This document shows, piece by piece, positions 28,366 to 40,214 of a DNA stretch of 64,000 nucleotides. A program made the position numbers and the translations under genes. Below the pieces are notes generated by a model. That model worked only from the letters and a program-made list of their open reading frames with translations, was not told where the DNA came from and searched no databases. The first letter of the stretch is position 1. Each line of letters opens with the position of its first letter. Source of the stretch: Heliocidaris erythrogramma (Eukaryota > Echinodermata > Echinoidea > Camarodonta > Echinometridae); contig CM046853.1 of NCBI GenBank assembly GCA_025617745.1, positions 33,798,625 through 33,862,624 of the forward strand, given 5' to 3'.

Positions 28366-29269
28366 TTGTAATGTAATATATATATATATATTACTTCTGT
28401 CGCTATAAAGCAATATGATATCAATGTGAATCGTCCACAGATAGACTTACCGTGATCAACTTGAAGCGGTAATCAGTTGAAGTAGAACTGCTGTATCACA
28501 CCGATTGTTTGAGGTTTAGGATGGTACATGGCACTCAACAAGAAGACTTTGGACTTGACTTAATAAAAGTGTATTTATTAGAAGCAAACAATATTCTACA
28601 CAATTTTTGTCTCCGTATCTTTTACTGCTGTCGGCCTTAAAGTTTGGTGACTTTTGAAAGGACTAGTGCGTAAGAAATCACTGATAAAAAGTTTAAGTGT
28701 ATGTAACTGAAGGCCGCACGCCTGCAATTAGATCCAGTCATTTTCGGTAATGCTCCCTCGACAAGTATGATGATGTCATTGTTGAAAAAAAATGAAATCA
28801 ATGATACACATGAGCCTTAAGAGGGATAATTACTTGTTCAGATTAGACCCATGAGAGAGCAGGACTTGGCCCAGTTTATTTTTACGGGGACTTTTTTAGC
28901 AGCACGAGAAAACTCATAACCACTGTGGCTTTGACAAGGTTTGTGGTTAAACTAAGTTTTAAAAAAACGCTAAAAAACACCCCTTCATATTTTCAGGAAC
29001 TCAAGGAAATTGTATGAACTAGTTAAGACACAAGTTTGAATGGTGCCAATGCTAGCACTTATTTTTCATGTTTTTTTTTTTCATTTCTCATTATTCTTTT
29101 AAACACTTGAGCCTATGGGCAAATAATTATCATTTTACCAAATTGTAACGTGCCATTTTTAAAAACACATCCGACAGCAGATGCTGTTCTACACGTACAT
29201 TAATTAAAAGTATTCTTTTACATGTTGATAACCTCATTTGCACTTTGAAAACAAATCTTTTTCTTTCCT

Positions 29270-29515
29270 CCCCTCCACTTCCTCATCATACCTCCCCCCC
29301 CCCCATCTCTCTCTCCCTATCTCCATTCTCTCTCTCTCTCTCATTCTTATTTCAGTTGTATATAACCCAGCATAATACAACCTCTCACTTTGCTTTCCTT
29401 CCTCTCATTCTATTCCTTTTTGTTACTTTGTAGTGTTTATATCTTTCTCTCTCATTCTTCCCCCATCTCCCTTTGCTTTCCTTCCTCTCTCTCTCTCTCT
29501 CTCTCTCTCTATTTC
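29270..29515. repeat. CT-rich low-complexity tract
   Basis: Runs of TCTCTC and CCCC with CTTTCCTTCC. Open frames here are products of base composition. 28430-29240 holds no recognisable gene or repeat. Confidence 0.8.
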
Positions 29516-29529
29516 TAGCTATTAAATTG

Positions 29530-30885
29530 TAGTGTTCATATCCCTCAAGAGGGCATGACTTTTTACTCAAACGCATGATGAGTTTCTCAACATCTTTATG
29601 AGTAAGAGGTAAGAATTCTGTCAACAAATTAGAAACAGAAACATGGGAGGACGAATATACTTTCTCTATTCCAGATGTTACTGTATCAGTGCAACTATCA
29701 AGACTAGACTGAATATCACAATGTATCCTAAGTATTTTGTCTTGAAAAAAATTGCCTAAGTTATTGGCAAAATCACATTTGTCTATAGTAGGGGGATCAT
29801 TGGATCTTGCTTTGGCATATTCAACAAAGATTTCGTAACATTAAACAGTCGTTTTTGATCACGACTATTTTCATTAATCATCTCAGAATAATATGTACGG
29901 TGAGCCTTGTTCATAACAAATAGTGTTACATTGCGAGCAGTTTTATAAGTCTGATATTGTTCAGATTTTGATTTAGCCATCTTTTCTCTGCTTTTCTTCT
30001 CTTCTTTTTCTCTGCTCTTACTTGATCTGTAAACCATGGCACTTGCACTCGGACAGGTACCTTCTTGGTCTGTATTGCTGCATGTTTATCTATGATTGAC
30101 CTCAGAGTAACATCATATAACGAAACCAATTCATTAAGAGATGGATCTGAGGATTCTGAGCACAATATGCTTTCAGATATGTCTTTCCTCAATGATTCCA
30201 AGTCAACAGAACATATTCTACGGAATGACATTTGCTTAATATTTAAAGGTGGTTTGCTAGAATTATAGACAAACAATTCACAGGAAAATGATCAGATATC
30301 AATGAATCAGTACGCCATGGTTGGCCAATGATAACATTATCAGATTGACGTGAAATAATCAAATCCAGTGTATGACCATGTATGTGAGTACAGAATTGAA
30401 CATGTTGGGCACAACACAGTGACTCAAGAAGATCATTGAAAGACCTAGATTCAGGATTATCACCATTGTCTACATGAATATTAAAGTCTACAGTGACCAA
30501 TAGAGGAATACTAGATAATAGGTGTACCTGTAAAAACTCACTAAACTCATTTAAGAAAGCATTAATTGATACACGATGTGAGTCAGAATATGGCGGTCTG
30601 TAGACGTTAATCAGCTTAAGTTGAAAACCTTTAACCAATATATGATATTCAGCAAATTCAAATGACATCTTTTCACCAGCTACCACTTGACGTGCATCTA
30701 TTGCTTCTTTAAAAAGGAGACCAGTTCCACCACCCCGACGATTAACATGTGGTTGATGGATAAAATTATAACCTGGAGGTGTGATTTCGTGAATGACTGC
30801 AGAATCATTGTCACATAGCCAAGTTTCTGTACTGTACTGCTTGGTTAAACAAAAAAACATGTCATGAAACACATACATAATGATC
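29530..30885 (-). mobile_element. L2/CR1-type LINE endonuclease fragment
   Basis: The minus strand encodes an endonuclease domain: TETWLCDND, NRRGGGTGLLF, LINVYRPP, VTVDFNIHVDNGDN, HIHGHTLDLIIS and LISDHFPV (about 30840-30260). A linker follows: VPWFTDQVRAEKK, RKAEKRWL and RTYYSEMINENSRDQKRLF (about 30150-29850). The upstream part and the whole reverse transcriptase are missing, and at least two frame changes are present. It lies between SULT copies 2 and 3 and is a dead fragment. Confidence 0.85.
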
Positions 30886-31160
30886 TGAATAAAGTCTCTT
30901 CACTCTAGATGTTAAACACACATCATTTTATTGCATCAAGGCAATCATAGGTCAGAGTAATTAATTTAAAAAACAAAACAAAATAATTCCTTTTTCAAAA
31001 TCTCAATAATTAAACCCTTACGATAATATTATTATGATAATATAGAATAATATCGATGTGGTATGAACTAGTATAATCACCTTTTATAATCTCCGACACA
31101 CTGTTGATGTTTTTTTTATTAATTTAGTTAATCAACCATATAAAATTATATTGTTACTAG

Positions 31161-33154
31161 TTATTCAAATTGGAATTCCAAATCACAACTGGCAAATTTT
31201 TCTCGGTACCATTTGTCAAATGTCTCGTTCTGTGCTACGGTAAACCGTTCTTTCCATGAACCAATCACACCTGCAAAATGGAAAATGGAAAATGAAAATG
31301 TTTTTAAGAAATAAAAATACTTCCTAAAATAGATTAAGTGAAAATATGCGTTATGTTGAATGTATTTCAATTATAGTCTACGATATGATGTAGGGTTTGA
31401 TTTATACCCTATAATAAGCAATATAACGGTTTGATATAGAATATGAAAATAAATTACCAATGCTGACTAGCACAATCTGCGAACTGTTTTGTTTCTCTTT
31501 AATGATGGCGATGATTTACAAAGAGAAATAATTGGGCACATTTTCTTTTCTAAAGGTGATTATGGACACACACGGTAAGGGGAAAAAATAAATATATATG
31601 GGGGATCGTATTGTGAACTGTTTGTTTTCCCCTTAAGGCCAAATTAAATTATCCCCCATTAATAAATCATACACACCTTTCTGCATGTAAGACATCTGGC
31701 CAGCTGCTTTGGTAAGGAATTTGCCATTGTCGGAAGCTTTCTCAATCTTGTCATACGTCTTCTTCATCCCCTCGAATCCCGCTCCTGACACCACCTTCTC
31801 CAGAATCTCGGGCGAGAGAGGGCGTCCTAAATGGTTTGCCACTCGCTGGGCAACCACGGGAAGGTTCTATTGGGATGATGTGTGTGTGGGGGGGGGGGGA
31901 GAGAAAAGAGAAAAAAGTATCGAATGAGTATTCTCATTTCAGATATTCTTCCTCCGAATAACAAATTTATTAAAATGATTTATTTTAGAATAAATTGGGA
32001 GCTAAAATAAAAACAAAAAGGGATATGATCAATGAAAGGAAACTTTTAAGACTTAAAAAAAAACACACCCCAAGACTCCCAAACACATGTTATCGCCGTA
32101 TCATATTTGATTGTAGACGAAAGTGAATATGACGAGTTGCGAAAATGATCTACATGAGCGCCATCTAAACTGCAAGCAACAGCAACAGCTTCTACTGGGC
32201 GTTGTGGCGTGCGCCTGTAATCCAGCTAACAGTGGAAGTTATCACTATGAACACGATGACAAAGAGAGCGGACAAAATATACAGTTCCTCATTGTACCTT
32301 CCACAATTGTTCTGGCAGACAAAAGAACATCCCTTCATTGCTATTATGTAAAATAAGTAGAACAGGTGAACATGCATGTGACACCCGTTCTACATACTTT
32401 TACATAATAGCAATCAAGGGATGTTCTTTTGTCTACCAGAGCAATTGTGGAAGGTACAATGAGGAGCTGTATATTTTGTCCGCTTCTTTGTTCGCCATGT
32501 TCATAGTGTATAAACTGATTCAGCGGACCCAGGTTCGAGACTGAGTCACGTCTTTCGGATGGTGACGTTAAAGGTCGGTCCCAGACGTAAATAATCATAT
32601 CTGATTGATACACGTCTGTAAAAACCCAATTACACACACACACACATTCTACGAATCTAAAAGTTTAGCAGAAGATTTCTTCGTCCACTCCTGTAGACCT
32701 CCCCAGTTTCTTTCTGTCTGCCGCTTTAGCATCACTAGTAATCATACATCACTCACATAAAATATCATATGCATTATATATGAAGTGAATTGTTTCATAA
32801 TGAATGCCATCTCATTTCCTCTTGCTCTATATCTACATGCATATAATTTTCTTATTTTCTGTTAATCTGTATTCTTTGTCTTTGTCTCTCGCTGTCTCTC
32901 TCTGTCTCTCTCCCTTTCTTTCATATTGGCCTTGTTATTCATTCCTTCAAAATGAATGCATCAATATGATTTTCATTTTCTACCCAGCCGTTGGAAAGAG
33001 ATTAAAAACTAACCATTTTCATTTCCTCAAATTTCAAGAACAGAACGTTGTCCTCATTTCGCTTGTTCCAGTATCCCATCACGTGATCATACCAGGGTCC
33101 GAATGAGCTATCTGAAATACAGAATGAGAGAGGGGAGAGAGAAAGGGAGAGAGT

Positions 33155-33185
<31 letters not shown>

Positions 33186-33934
33186 GAGGAGGAGAACGGG
33201 AAATGGAAGAATAAAGAAAAAGAGCAACACAGAGAACGAAAAGAAGAAAGATGAAAACATGGAGGGACAAACAAATTATGGTAGAACTATACAATTATTT
33301 AAGAGTACAAAGTAGACATTTTGGAGTTTATCGTCTTGAGGAAAAATGCCGTCAGTAATTATCAATCGCTACCCTTTTAGAAACTAAATGTTAAATCCTT
33401 GTTTGTCACCATGCTACATAATTATGCATAATTATAAGTGGAAAAGAAGGAGCTCTAATCATGCTAACGAGATTTATATTTATAAATACTCTTTCTAAAA
33501 TATTGGGTATTTTTTCTCCATTTTCGACTGTAGCTTACCTCCCGTCATCGTGTCTATGACCATTTGGTTGAAGCCTCCGGGATAGGCGACAGTCTTCTCT
33601 GTAAATCGCATTGTCGATGCTATAACGTCCTTAGGATTGCGGGCCACGTAGATTACCTAGTTGTTGCCAACAAAGCAGTTTAAACAAAAAAATCAATTAA
33701 GAGAGGTGTTGGTATTTATTTCAGCTTCTAGTTCTAATGTCATACGTGTTCGGGCACAAATGTTGCAAGGGGAATGATGCCTTCCCGGATTTCAAGTTTT
33801 ATGAGCGAGCGAAGAAAGCGAGCAAAAATTTGACCCCTTAGTATATCCACACTGTTCACTTTCTATCTACCTACCTACCTACCTATCTATCTGTCTATCT
33901 ATCCATCTATCTATCTATCAGTATATATATATAT

Positions 33935-33985
<51 letters not shown>

Positions 33986-34186
33986 AATAAGTACACCTGC
34001 AGACGTAGCTGTTGGTACCACGCTTTTAATAAGCTTTCGGGCACTTCGCCCTTCTTCGGATTATGAGTGCAGCTGCGTGTGGTTCCAACAGCTACGTCTG
34101 CAGGTGAACTTATTTTGTTGCCTCTATATAATTAGCACCCGAGTACACTACCCCACCATGTTAAAGAGTGTGAGCCAATTGTTGCT

Positions 34187-34229
<43 letters not shown>

Positions 34230-36605
34230 CTATCTATCTATCTATATTTATCTATTTATCTATTTTATCTACCTATCAATCTATCAATCTATCTTTCTAT
34301 CTATCTATCTTTTTATTTATATATCTATCTATTTATCTGTCTATCTATCTCTCTCTGTCTATATGTCTATATATCTTCACTATCTATCTCAACAGGTCGG
34401 TGGAGGAGCACGATCTAGAAATACCTTGAGATACCCATCACATCACTTTCTATGACAATGGTTAACGCTTACTCTAGCTTTCTTTTCAATATCTGGTGGA
34501 AGAAGCTGGAAGGGCATATGACATCCTATCATTCTCGGAGAAGGAGCATTCTTAATCACATCCATGAACGGCCTGGGGACGAGTGGGGGCGGGGCATCAC
34601 CGCTCTGTTGCTGGGCGTCAACCGTCAGTGGGCGGTCCATAGTTAACATGGAAACGGCTGATAGGTGGGTAGTTCGGTCGATCTTCATTGGGTCACCGTC
34701 TGCGAGGATGAGTGACGTCATTTCGACAATGAAGTGGGTACCTGCAAGTGAAAAGAACCCTCAAAATTAATGAATGTATATTATGTATATTATTTTCACT
34801 GGCCAACATTTTTTTTTAAATTAGATAATTAAAAATTAAAATGGGAAATATAGATGAATAATAAGTCGATGGGCTAATGTCCGCTTTACCAAGTCCCTCG
34901 GAGAGGACTAAAGGCTATAGGTCCCCCTGGTTGCATACTTAATGCATAATTATATCTGTTTTCTTAGCAGTCAGGTAAAATAAACAATCAACTGATTATT
35001 AAAAGAAAAACCCCTAAGCAAATAAACAGGAATCGAGTTGCCTTTTTTAAATCTCACTTCACTAAAAAAACAATACTCGAAATACATCTCGGTAGCCGCT
35101 GAGGTCTGATTCTAACCCAGGCGATCTCCAACTCGTCTGGGATATGAACATCTAGGGGTTTCGCATTAAGATGGTGCCTGGCGTATATCGCGACACCCCC
35201 ACCTTTTCTCTCAGATCTTGGACGCGAAAAAAGATCAAATCCAGGCATACTATTAAGTTCAGGTGGCTGGTCAGCATGAAACCATGTTTCGGTGATCGCG
35301 GCAATGTCAATGTTGTTGTTTACAATCAAGTTAAGTTCGTCAACCCTATTGTTGAGAGATCGCGGGTTACATAACAAGAATGACGGTAATTGGATGACTG
35401 GTTGCTTCTTTGTTTTGCTAACGAGATTCACTTGCCTTGTCCGCTGTACTACGTTAAAATGGCGAACATGTCGATCCCTGATAATGGTTGTAATACGACG
35501 TTTGATACGAGTTCCTCCTCTACGTCCTCTTTTCTTTCCTTTCCCTGTCACACTTTTCCATTTTTTTGCGTTACATAAAATTCCATATTCTTGGAGAGTA
35601 TTTAAAGTAGATTCTTTTAGTAAACGAAGAAGCTTGACTGGGGAGGAATTTTTAATTTGTAAACAAATTTGTAACACTGGGAGTAATATGCCGAAAGATT
35701 TGTTTACAAATAGATTCTTTTGGTTTAAAATTAGATGTGTTTCGTATAGATGCCAAATAAGAGGCATTGTACACAATTCTATGACGTACTTGCTGCATTT
35801 CTGTATAACAGGCGTAATTGGCATACACTATGAACACGGTGACAAAGAGAGCGGACAATTTATGCAGCTTCTAATTGTACCCTCCACAATAGCTCTAGTA
35901 GACAAAAGGACATCCCTTCACTGCTATTATGTGACACCTGTTCTACATATTTTTACAGGATAGCAATGAATGGATGTTCTTTTGTTAACCAGTTCAATTG
36001 TGAAGGGTACAATGAGGAGCAGCATAAATTGTCCGCTTCTTTGTTCGTCATGTTCATAGTGATAGGACCTGCTCGTTGCCCGTACGGCAAAGATACGATA
36101 TGGAGTCCTGTTAGCACAATGTAGTAGGAAATGTACACATATATGAGGAAGAAAACGACTCTCATTTTGATGATATTCATGACGAAAAGACGGTTAAAAA
36201 GTACTCACAACTGCACCCCAACTCTGACGAAAGTATAATCACAATCCTGTCCACTAAAAACTTAATAAATGATGATAAAAACCTGCATTTTGAATACTAA
36301 GAACAGAAGATAAAAAAATTGTAGTGTCGCAGCTATGAAGACATTTGACCAAACTGATTTGAAGAGGATTATTGAGAAGATAATTAGGAGATCAAATATG
36401 TATACTAGGATAGATAAAAACATATACAATCACCTGATTTGGGATAGGTGCATACCCAGATATCGTCTGGTCTCACTTCGAACGTTTTGAGCGCATCCAG
36501 GCTAGATTTTAGGACTACTCCTGGCATTCTCAGACCTTCGTACTCAAAGAATTCGAAAACTCCTGGCATTTCAGGATTCTTGCTTTTTCCACCTGGTTCT
36601 GCCAT
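31161..36605 (-). CDS. Cytosolic sulfotransferase copy 3 (complete, six coding exons, 318 aa)
   Basis: PAPS-dependent SULT family enzyme. Coding exons on the minus strand are 36605-36434, 34741-34473, 33656-33539, 33111-33014, 31866-31677 and 31270-31161. All borders are GT/AG with the same phases as copy 2, giving one open frame from MAEPGGKSK to EFQFE-stop. It has TYPKSG before GTHFIVEM, a catalytic-type His in GCHMPFQLLPP, the PAPS segment YVARNPKDVIAS, WYDHVMGYWNKRNEDNVLFLKFEEM, and the C-terminal [19 protein letters not shown]. The exon 2 insert (VDAQQQSGDAPPPLVP) is shorter than in the others. It is more divergent from copies 1 and 2 at the N-terminus. An AATAAA lies on the minus strand about 40 nt after the stop. 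Introns hold LINE, CACTA and SINE insertions. The substrate is unknown. Confidence 0.95.
32193..32646 (+). mobile_element. SINE with 7SL-RNA-like head, split by a CACTA MITE
   Basis: The segment 32196-32242 reads GGGCGTTGTGGCGTGCGCC, then TGTAATCCAGCTA. This is close to the 5' Alu domain of 7SL RNA, including its pol III box region. After the CACTA insertion (32243-32508) the sequence continues with GGACCCAGGTTCGAGACTG, which corresponds to the next part of the 7SL/Alu head. A SINE body follows (CACGTCTTTCGGATGGTGA, GTTAAAGGTCGGTCCCAGAC), with an ACACAC tail near 32632. Without the insertion it is about 185 bp. It lies in intron 4 of SULT copy 3. The 7SL relation is judged by eye. Confidence 0.6.
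32243..32508. mobile_element. CACTA (EnSpm-type) MITE, copy B
   Basis: A 266-bp element with ends CACTATGAACACGATGACA and GTTCATAGTG, flanked by the 3-bp duplication TAT (32240-32242, 32509-32511). Its centre has a local palindrome around GAACAGGTG..CACCCGTTC. It is inserted in the SINE at 32193-32646. Confidence 0.9.
33110..33190. repeat. (GA)n-rich tract
   Basis: A GA-rich run immediately upstream (on the gene strand, a CT-rich tract before the acceptor) of SULT copy 3 exon 4. It may serve as an extended polypyrimidine tract. Confidence 0.7.
33860..33978. repeat. (TATC)n and (GA)n microsatellites
   Basis: Tetranucleotide ATCT runs, then a short TA run, then about 40 bp of GA, in intron 2 of SULT copy 3. 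A matching (TA)n plus (TATC)n region is at 34190-34390. Confidence 0.85.
33987..34115. repeat. Hairpin with hammerhead-like core between microsatellites
   Basis: Arms 33987-34024 and about 34077-34115 are inverted (CACCTGCAGACGTAGCTGTTGG and complement). Between them lies GCTTTTAATAAGC followed by TTTCGGGCACTTCGCCCTTC. On the minus strand this reads CCGAAGAA-GGGC-GAAGT-GCCC-GAAA, the layout of a hammerhead core with stem II. The two core-like words at 27873-28365 and 44430-44456 are similar. Confidence 0.65.
35054..35790 (-). mobile_element. LINE endonuclease N-terminal fragment
   Basis: The minus strand encodes KGKKRGRRGGTRIKRR, LPSFLLCNPRSLNNRVDEL, DIAAITETWF and RSERKGGGVAIYARHHL, the start of an apurinic-type endonuclease of a CR1/L2/Rex-type LINE. 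It breaks off near 35054; the catalytic C-terminal half and the reverse transcriptase are absent. It lies in intron 1 of SULT copy 3, beside CACTA copy C. Confidence 0.8.
35826..36061. mobile_element. CACTA (EnSpm-type) MITE, copy C
   Basis: A 236-bp element, CACTATGAACACGGTGACA to GTTCATAGTG, flanked by the 3-bp duplication ATA (35823-35825, 36062-36064). It lies in intron 1 of SULT copy 3. Subterminal GCGGACAATTTATGC is shared with copy A. Confidence 0.9.
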
Positions 36606-37356
36606 TCTGGGAATGAGATAGAAGAAAGTAAGTGCGATTCATTATTATAGTAATGGAATAAAATAATATCGTGTATTATCTTTGTAGAAATAAATAGGTT
36701 TTCAGACATTGTTATTGATATCGTATGTACTAGAAATCCAGGTAGTCAACCTATATTGAGTTTTATACACTCTAGCAGAAAGAACATTTTACATGCATTC
36801 ATATAACATACATAGAATTTAGAAAAATCCAGTACCATCATGAGCCTTTGGCTCTACACCACATTTTGGCACTTATTTAGCCTACAAGTGAGCTTAGAAA
36901 ATAGGAAGTAAGAAAACATAATGATAATGAATAAATAAGTAAATAAAATAAATACTCTTAAACAAATTATCAGTGGGGGCACAAGTCTAAAAATATTTAT
37001 AGAATGGGTTTCAGAATCCCTGCAATCTCATTGGTCAAGAGCTGTGCCTTGAATTTTACTGGCCTGCACGTTCCATATCAATAATTATTACGATTACTGA
37101 CGATAGCCAGTGTAAACATGCTATCGATATTTATTTTAGCGAGTGCGAGAGTCTGAGCTGAGAGCCGCGATATACGACTTTTTAATGACGGAGAATTGCA
37201 AGATTTGAGACAAAATTCAGATGTTAATGATAGTTGACTTCGGATTCTGATGGTAAGCCCAATAAAATCCGATTATAGGTCTACCTGTTTAAAAACAAGC
37301 AAACTGAAAAGGCGATTAAATGAAAATTAGTGCAGTGTGAAACTGAAACTTCACTT

Positions 37357-37404
37357 TCTTCAGTACCGTACGCTGCACTGCACTGCAGTGCATACGGTAC
37401 GGTG
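37357..37404. repeat. Short palindrome
   Basis: CAGTACCGTACGCTGCACTG and its near-complement face each other around GCACTGCAGTGC. Otherwise 36606-37780, upstream of SULT copy 3, shows no gene or repeat that I recognise; the promoter of copy 3 would be expected in its right-hand neighbourhood. Confidence 0.6.
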
Positions 37405-37780
37405 ATTCACTACAGTCTACAGCGCAGCATACACTGGCCTGGTCTGGGCTGGCCTGGATTATTGGCTGACCAGACTTAAAATTTGTTGATGCAAGACTAG
37501 AAGTTCTCTTTGCATTAATTCTTTAAATTACTTGCTTTAATGTAAATAGACTAGATTATATCTAACTTGGGCTTGTTGTTGACATGAGTGACAGATTCTA
37601 AAATGGAAAAGTTGACAGTCATGACAGTAGTTAGCTTAGCCTAGGCTTAGGGTCAAGACTCTAACACTGAAATAAAATGAAATTCTGAAATTTAACCTAA
37701 TTGGCCAGATTTTCAGTTCTCTATGGAAGTCATTAAATTTCTAAAATCTATTTTTGATGCATGGAAATTATTTACCAGTG

Positions 37781-37888
37781 CCATGCGTCCGGTAAATTTG
37801 AGCCATGCGTCCGGTAAATTTAGCCATGCGTCCGGTAAATTTCAGCCATGCGTCCGGTAAATTTTTTTACCGGACGCATGGCTCACTT
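37781..37888. repeat. Four 21-22-bp direct repeats plus one inverted copy
   Basis: CCATGCGTCCGGTAAATTT starts at 37781, 37803, 37824 and 37846. The inverted copy TTACCGGACGCATGG follows at about 37868-37882. Every unit contains CATGCGTCCGG. Confidence 0.95.
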
Positions 37889-37952
37889 TCACTGGATGCA
37901 TGATTGGGAAAAAGTTTGATTTTCACTTTTTTTTTTTACCCATTCTATAAAA

Positions 37953-38117
37953 CAGATGATGCACAGGTATTTTTCGTGGGTCGGTAGGAATTGTGTACCC
38001 TCGGTACCTCTGAATTTTGTCCGAAACCCACTCGGCTGCGCCTCGTGGGTTCAGACAATTCAGAGGTACCTTGTGTACACAATTCCTACCGACCCACTCC
38101 AACCTGTGCATCATTTG
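37953..38117. repeat. Long imperfect palindrome
   Basis: Arms of about 75-80 bp run from GATGATGCACAGG to its complement CCTGTGCATCATTTG. Inside them are GGGTCGGTAGGAATTGTGTA and GGTACCTCTGAATT in both arms. Because it is palindromic, both strands have an open frame giving almost the same peptide (MMHR, WVGRNCV, YTIPTDP). I do not take it as coding. Confidence 0.85.
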
Positions 38118-38299
38118 TATACTGACGAACAAAAAATTGCAAAACAACCATCAACAAAATTTTAAAAAATAAGTGGTAAAGAAATCATCACCCCCGGAGA
38201 CATTATTATGTCACTATTTGGCTGAGGAGAGGGCACATACCCCCCCCCCCCCCCCCCCCCCCCCCCCACCCGAAGTCACTACTGCATGATTTCATTAGG

Positions 38300-38922
38300 G
38301 TATAATTCGTTACTGTTTTCACGAAGTGACGGGAGTAAGGAAAATCGCATATTTTTTCAAATTTGAGTTTTTTGCATTTTTGGACACCATTCACTAACAT
38401 CTTGAACCTCACAAAGTTTCAGATCATAATAATGTCTAATTATGTAACTATGGCGATAACGTCAACAAGAAAATACCTAGTAAAAGGATTTTCTGTTTTC
38501 ACGAAGTGACGGCTTACAGCCGTCCCTTTTGTTTTAAGTGCGCGGCTGAGACCCGTCACTTCGTGAAAAAAAAAAAAAAAATTTGTGTTTACGCGCAATG
38601 ACGCTTAGGGCTAAATGCGCGGCTGAGAGCAGTCGCTTCGTGAAAACAAATCATAAGCGCGTCCTTGAATTTTGTGTTTTCACGAAATGACGGTAGGTTT
38701 ACAGCTCATTTCCCCCAAAAATATTTTTAAAAAAGGGAAATAATTAAACATAGAACTAAACATTGAAATGTGGTCTACCCCAGGATATAAAATTTATTCA
38801 ACCTTCATACACTAAAGAGGATGAGATTATGCTTTAAAACTTTGAAAGCGATTTATTCAAAACTAACTTTCTTTTAGTTGCACGCTGAGTCGTCACTTCG
38901 TGAAAACAGTAACGAATTATAC
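38300..38922. mobile_element. TIR element with clustered TTTTCACGAAGTGACG sites
   Basis: A perfect 32-bp terminal inverted repeat at 38300-38331 and 38891-38922, beginning GTATAATTCGTTACTG and continuing TTTTCACGAAGTGACG. The inner half of the TIR recurs inside in both orientations near 38497, 38552, 38632 and 38676. Spaced inverted sites of this kind look like transposase-binding sites. There is no coding region. A poly-C tract of more than 30 bp (38236-38268) lies just outside the left end. Confidence 0.85.
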
Positions 38923-39919
38923 TATTAATACATGGTTGGGAGTGCGTTGGTGCGATCTGGCAACACAAAGGTTTTTATCGTGGTGTACTATACGCACGAG
39001 GCGCGATCGCACTAATGCACGAACTCACAACCATGTATTGATAGTCTTATAAAATGGGTCGGCAATATGATTATGAAGTCTATAAAAATGGTTGCGAACC
39101 CCATAGAAAGAGTCGCACAGTCATGGAGGCTACCATTTGCTTTCCTGGATGACATCACAGAAGCGCAGCCAACAAAAGTCATGCGCGTTTCAGTGCACGC
39201 ATGTAATCCCTGCGCTAAAATGACAATTAAACTACGCGATATCATTGCGTTTTAAGTTTGCACGCACCAGAGGTACGCGTACGCGCAGCTCAGCAGTGGT
39301 TTAGAGGCTTTTTGCCGTGTGTTATCACTTTTTTTTTGCACGGTCACATGGTGTTATTTGACCAATCGGGATGGCTACATTCTTGAACTCGTTTTATAAA
39401 TAATATTAATATATGGTTGGTGCGATCTGGCAACACAAAGGTTTTTATCGTGGTGTACTTTACTCACGAGGCGCAAGCCGAGTGTGTTTGACACCACGAT
39501 AAAAACCTGCGTGTTGCCAGATCGCGCTAACGCACGAACTCACAATTCACAACCATGTATTAATAGTTTTATAAAACGGGTCGGTAATTATGATTATGAA
39601 GTCTATAAAAATGGTTATGAAACCCAGAGAAAGCCAAGAGTCGCACAGTCATGGAGGCTGCCATTTGCTTCCCTGGATGACATCACAGAAGCCAACAAAA
39701 GTCATGCGCGTTTCAGTGCGCGCATGTAATCCCTGCGCTAAAAAGACAATTAAACTACGCGATTTCATTGCGTTTTAAGTTTGCACGCACCAGAGGTACG
39801 CGTACACGCAGCTCATCCGTGCTTTAGAGCCTTTTTGCCGTATGTTATCACTTTTTTTTTTTTTTTTTTTTTGTTACTTGACTAATCAGGATGGCTACAT
39901 TCTTGAACCCGTTTTATAA
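38921..39919. repeat. Tandem pair of [hairpin + TTATAAAACGGGT element]
   Basis: Two units with a period of about 520 bp. Each has a hairpin bounded by ATTAATACATGGTTG and its complement (38921-39045, about 39404-39567). Each hairpin is followed by a roughly 350-bp element with ends TTATAAAACGGGT and ACCCGTTTTATAA (39047-39399, 39569-39919). The two copies are closely similar, including the GTCGCACAGTCATGGAGGCT block. A truncated third right end is at 41540-41587. Confidence 0.85.
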
Positions 39920-40214
39920 TACTTTTTATATGACACCTAATTAGATCCTTGCCATTTGATTGGTTGTTTGATGTTGATCATTTGTCCCATTTAACGATTG
40001 CGTCATCAATCGTGCAAATTTGATCCATTCACCGTGCAATTTTGGATCCATACGAAATTGTCCATCGCACTCGCGACCACCAACACGTCTACATACGCAA
40101 AAACGACTTGCCTTTGCAGCGCGCATGCGACTATCAAGTACATTGTCGGACCGCCGAGGCCGCGCGCTCAGCATCTAACCTCTGACATGGTTGGCCGGTA
40201 AACAAAAAAACAAA

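Noticed and set aside
37781-37888. CRISPR-like repeats
   Set aside because: Repeats follow one another with only 2-3 variable bases between them and the context is eukaryotic.
37923-38165. Two similar short proteins on opposite strands
   Set aside because: Fully explained by the palindrome; no start context or family likeness.
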